From Streptomyces sp. SS1-1 (GTDB lineage: Bacteria > Actinomycetota > Actinomycetes > Streptomycetales > Streptomycetaceae), in contig NZ_WBXN01000004.1 in the NCBI RefSeq assembly GCF_008973465.1, forward strand, positions 3,698,501 through 3,762,500: 64,000 nucleotides of DNA, given 5' to 3'. Shown in pieces: positions 63,247 to 64,000 of this stretch. Each line of letters begins with the position of its first letter. Within the stretch, counting starts at the first letter, position 1. The notes under the pieces were generated by a model. It worked only from the letters and a program-made list of their open reading frames with translations. It was not told the origin of the DNA and ran no database searches. The position numbers were made by a program, and so were the translations under genes.

Positions 63247-64000
63247 ATGAGGGCCGTCAGCGACGGTGAGGTCAGCCCGCTGGGTGACATGCGCCGGGCG
63301 CGGCCGCTTCGTGTGCGGGGCAGGAGCGTGGCCTGGGTGCCGCCGCTGCTGCTGCTCGTCGGCATCGTGGTCGTGGACTTCTGGACCAGCCGTGACTTCC
63401 GCATCCTGTCCTGGATCGTGCTGGTGCCCGGCATCGCGGCCGCGATCTGCGGGGTGTGGGGGACGGCCGTGTTCGCCGTGCTCGCGCCGCTGACGTACAT
63501 CGCCGCCGACGCGCTGCTGCCGCACCAGTTCCAGGCCGGTCTGCCCGACCTGGTCCTCGCCGCCATGGGCGGTGTCCTCGCCGTGCTGGCCTGCGCGGTC
63601 CGGGTGCGCGGCGAGGAGCGGATGCTGCACATCGAGGACGTGGCGGCCACCATCCGGCGCACCGTGCTGCGCCCGCTGCCGCCCGGCTGGGGCGGTCTGG
63701 AGCACGCGGCCGTCTATCTCGCCTCCGACAGCGAGGCCCGGGTCGGCGGCGACTTCTACGACATCCAGACCGGGCCGTACGGCACGCGCGTCATCCTCGG
63801 CGACGTCCAGGGCAAGGGGCTCGGCGCGGTCGAGGTGGCCGCCGCGCTGCTCAGCACGTTCCGGGAGGCCGGCTACCACGAGCCGGACCTGCGGACGATC
63901 GCGGCGCGGCTGGAGGTGGGGCTCGAACGGCATGTGCGGATGCGGGCCGCGCTCGGCCGGGACGACGACGACCGGTTCGCGACGGTCGTCCTGGTCGGGT
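63247..64000 (+). CDS. PP2C-family (SpoIIE-type) membrane phosphatase, 3' end outside window
   Basis: The first 251 residues of a protein cut by the window end. The N-terminus is basic (RRARPLRVRGR), then three or four transmembrane segments (WVPPLLLLVGIVVVDFW, ILSWIVLVPGIAAAICGVWG, LPDLVLAAMGGVLAVLACAV) near residues 28-120. The cytoplasmic SpoIIE domain starts at residue 130 with GGDFYDI and ILGDVQGKGLGAVEVAAALL, which hold the metal-binding Asp residues. It would dephosphorylate anti-anti-sigma factors of the STAS type. Its layout, with membrane helices followed by PP2C, is very common in Streptomyces and distinct from the PAS-GAF fusion at 45829. The start is ATG 63247. Confidence 0.85.
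   Translation, partial: MRAVSDGEVSPLGDMRRARPLRVRGRSVAWVPPLLLLVGIVVVDFWTSRDFRILSWIVLVPGIAAAICGVWGTAVFAVLAPLTYIAADALLPHQFQAGLPDLVLAAMGGVLAVLACAVRVRGEERMLHIEDVAATIRRTVLRPLPPGWGGLEHAAVYLASDSEARVGGDFYDIQTGPYGTRVILGDVQGKGLGAVEVAAALLSTFREAGYHEPDLRTIAARLEVGLERHVRMRAALGRDDDDRFATVVLVG

Noticed and set aside
1..64000. tRNA, rRNA, riboswitch, IS element, prophage or CRISPR
   Set aside because: Looked for conserved tRNA arms with a T-loop, transposase or integrase motifs, terminal inverted repeats and spaced repeats, and recognised none. A covariance-model scan could still find small RNAs that are not visible by eye.

Overview
The window is chromosomal DNA from a Streptomyces or very close relative. It is very GC-rich, with almost every third codon position G or C. 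Many genes appear to be leaderless, with a TANNNT-type -10 box 6-7 nt before the start codon. Typical family gene sets are present: two branched-chain keto-acid dehydrogenase clusters, snapalysin with a LysR regulator, a K15-type DD-transpeptidase, DUF397/XRE/ATPase triads, PASTA kinases and a Bpa proteasome activator. Two perfect 14-bp GTTTCACGTGAAAC sites (17610 and 48144) match the parS sequence known from Streptomyces ParB work, so the window probably lies in the oriC-proximal core. No rRNA, tRNA, CRISPR array, insertion sequence or prophage was recognised.

Layout. 1-6979: the tail of an HxlR regulator, a DUF2252 protein, a J-domain protein, a rhodanese, a decayed acyl-CoA dehydrogenase that still has a KstR-like operator, a DUF5819-HTTM membrane pair and a SpoU methyltransferase. 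6964-15241: a catabolic block with paaN, a two-domain 3-hydroxyacyl-CoA dehydrogenase, a TetR regulator, an Lrp/AsnC regulator (probable bkdR) and the first bkd E1alpha-E1beta-E2 operon. The same 18-bp TetR-type operator lies in the paaN/dehydrogenase divergon and upstream of bkd, which suggests joint control. 15309-25069: a MobA-like/MoeA/K+ channel operon with parS across the moeA-channel junction, a DrrAB-like exporter, a quinone oxidoreductase, a repeat-rich tail-anchored protein, Bpa, and the first of two divergent Ser/Thr kinases.

25421-31018: the second kinase, a long promoter-like gap with terminators, and the second bkd operon, 12.2 kb from the first. Neither cluster has an E3 gene in the window. 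31095-44654: a DD-transpeptidase, a GntR-MFS operon, a methyltransferase, a mycothiol-type isomerase, a nitrilase-family hydrolase, a LURP-one protein, a thioredoxin-NHL protein, an M18 aminopeptidase, an acyl-CoA dehydrogenase, an SseB-like protein and a pirin. 44801-50815: an AI-2E permease, a PAS-GAF-PP2C-HATPase signalling protein, aspS (with parS at its likely transcription start) and a degenerate AbiEii-type nucleotidyltransferase.

50835-57047: an accessory, decaying stretch with a PH-domain protein, an unknown protein, a broken Uma2 gene, an HTH/zinc-ribbon protein, and a WhiJ-like locus (HATPase, frameshifted XRE-DUF5753 regulator, two DUF397 proteins) ending against metG. 57223-64000: a Glu/Pro-repeat VWA protein, LysR-snapalysin, an EEP-family phosphatase, two membrane proteins and the first part of a PP2C phosphatase cut by the window end.

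Genes were called by reading translations and motifs. Starts were moved from the longest open frame where a ribosome binding site, a leaderless -10 box or known family N-termini decided. All family names come from recognition by eye, not from a search.
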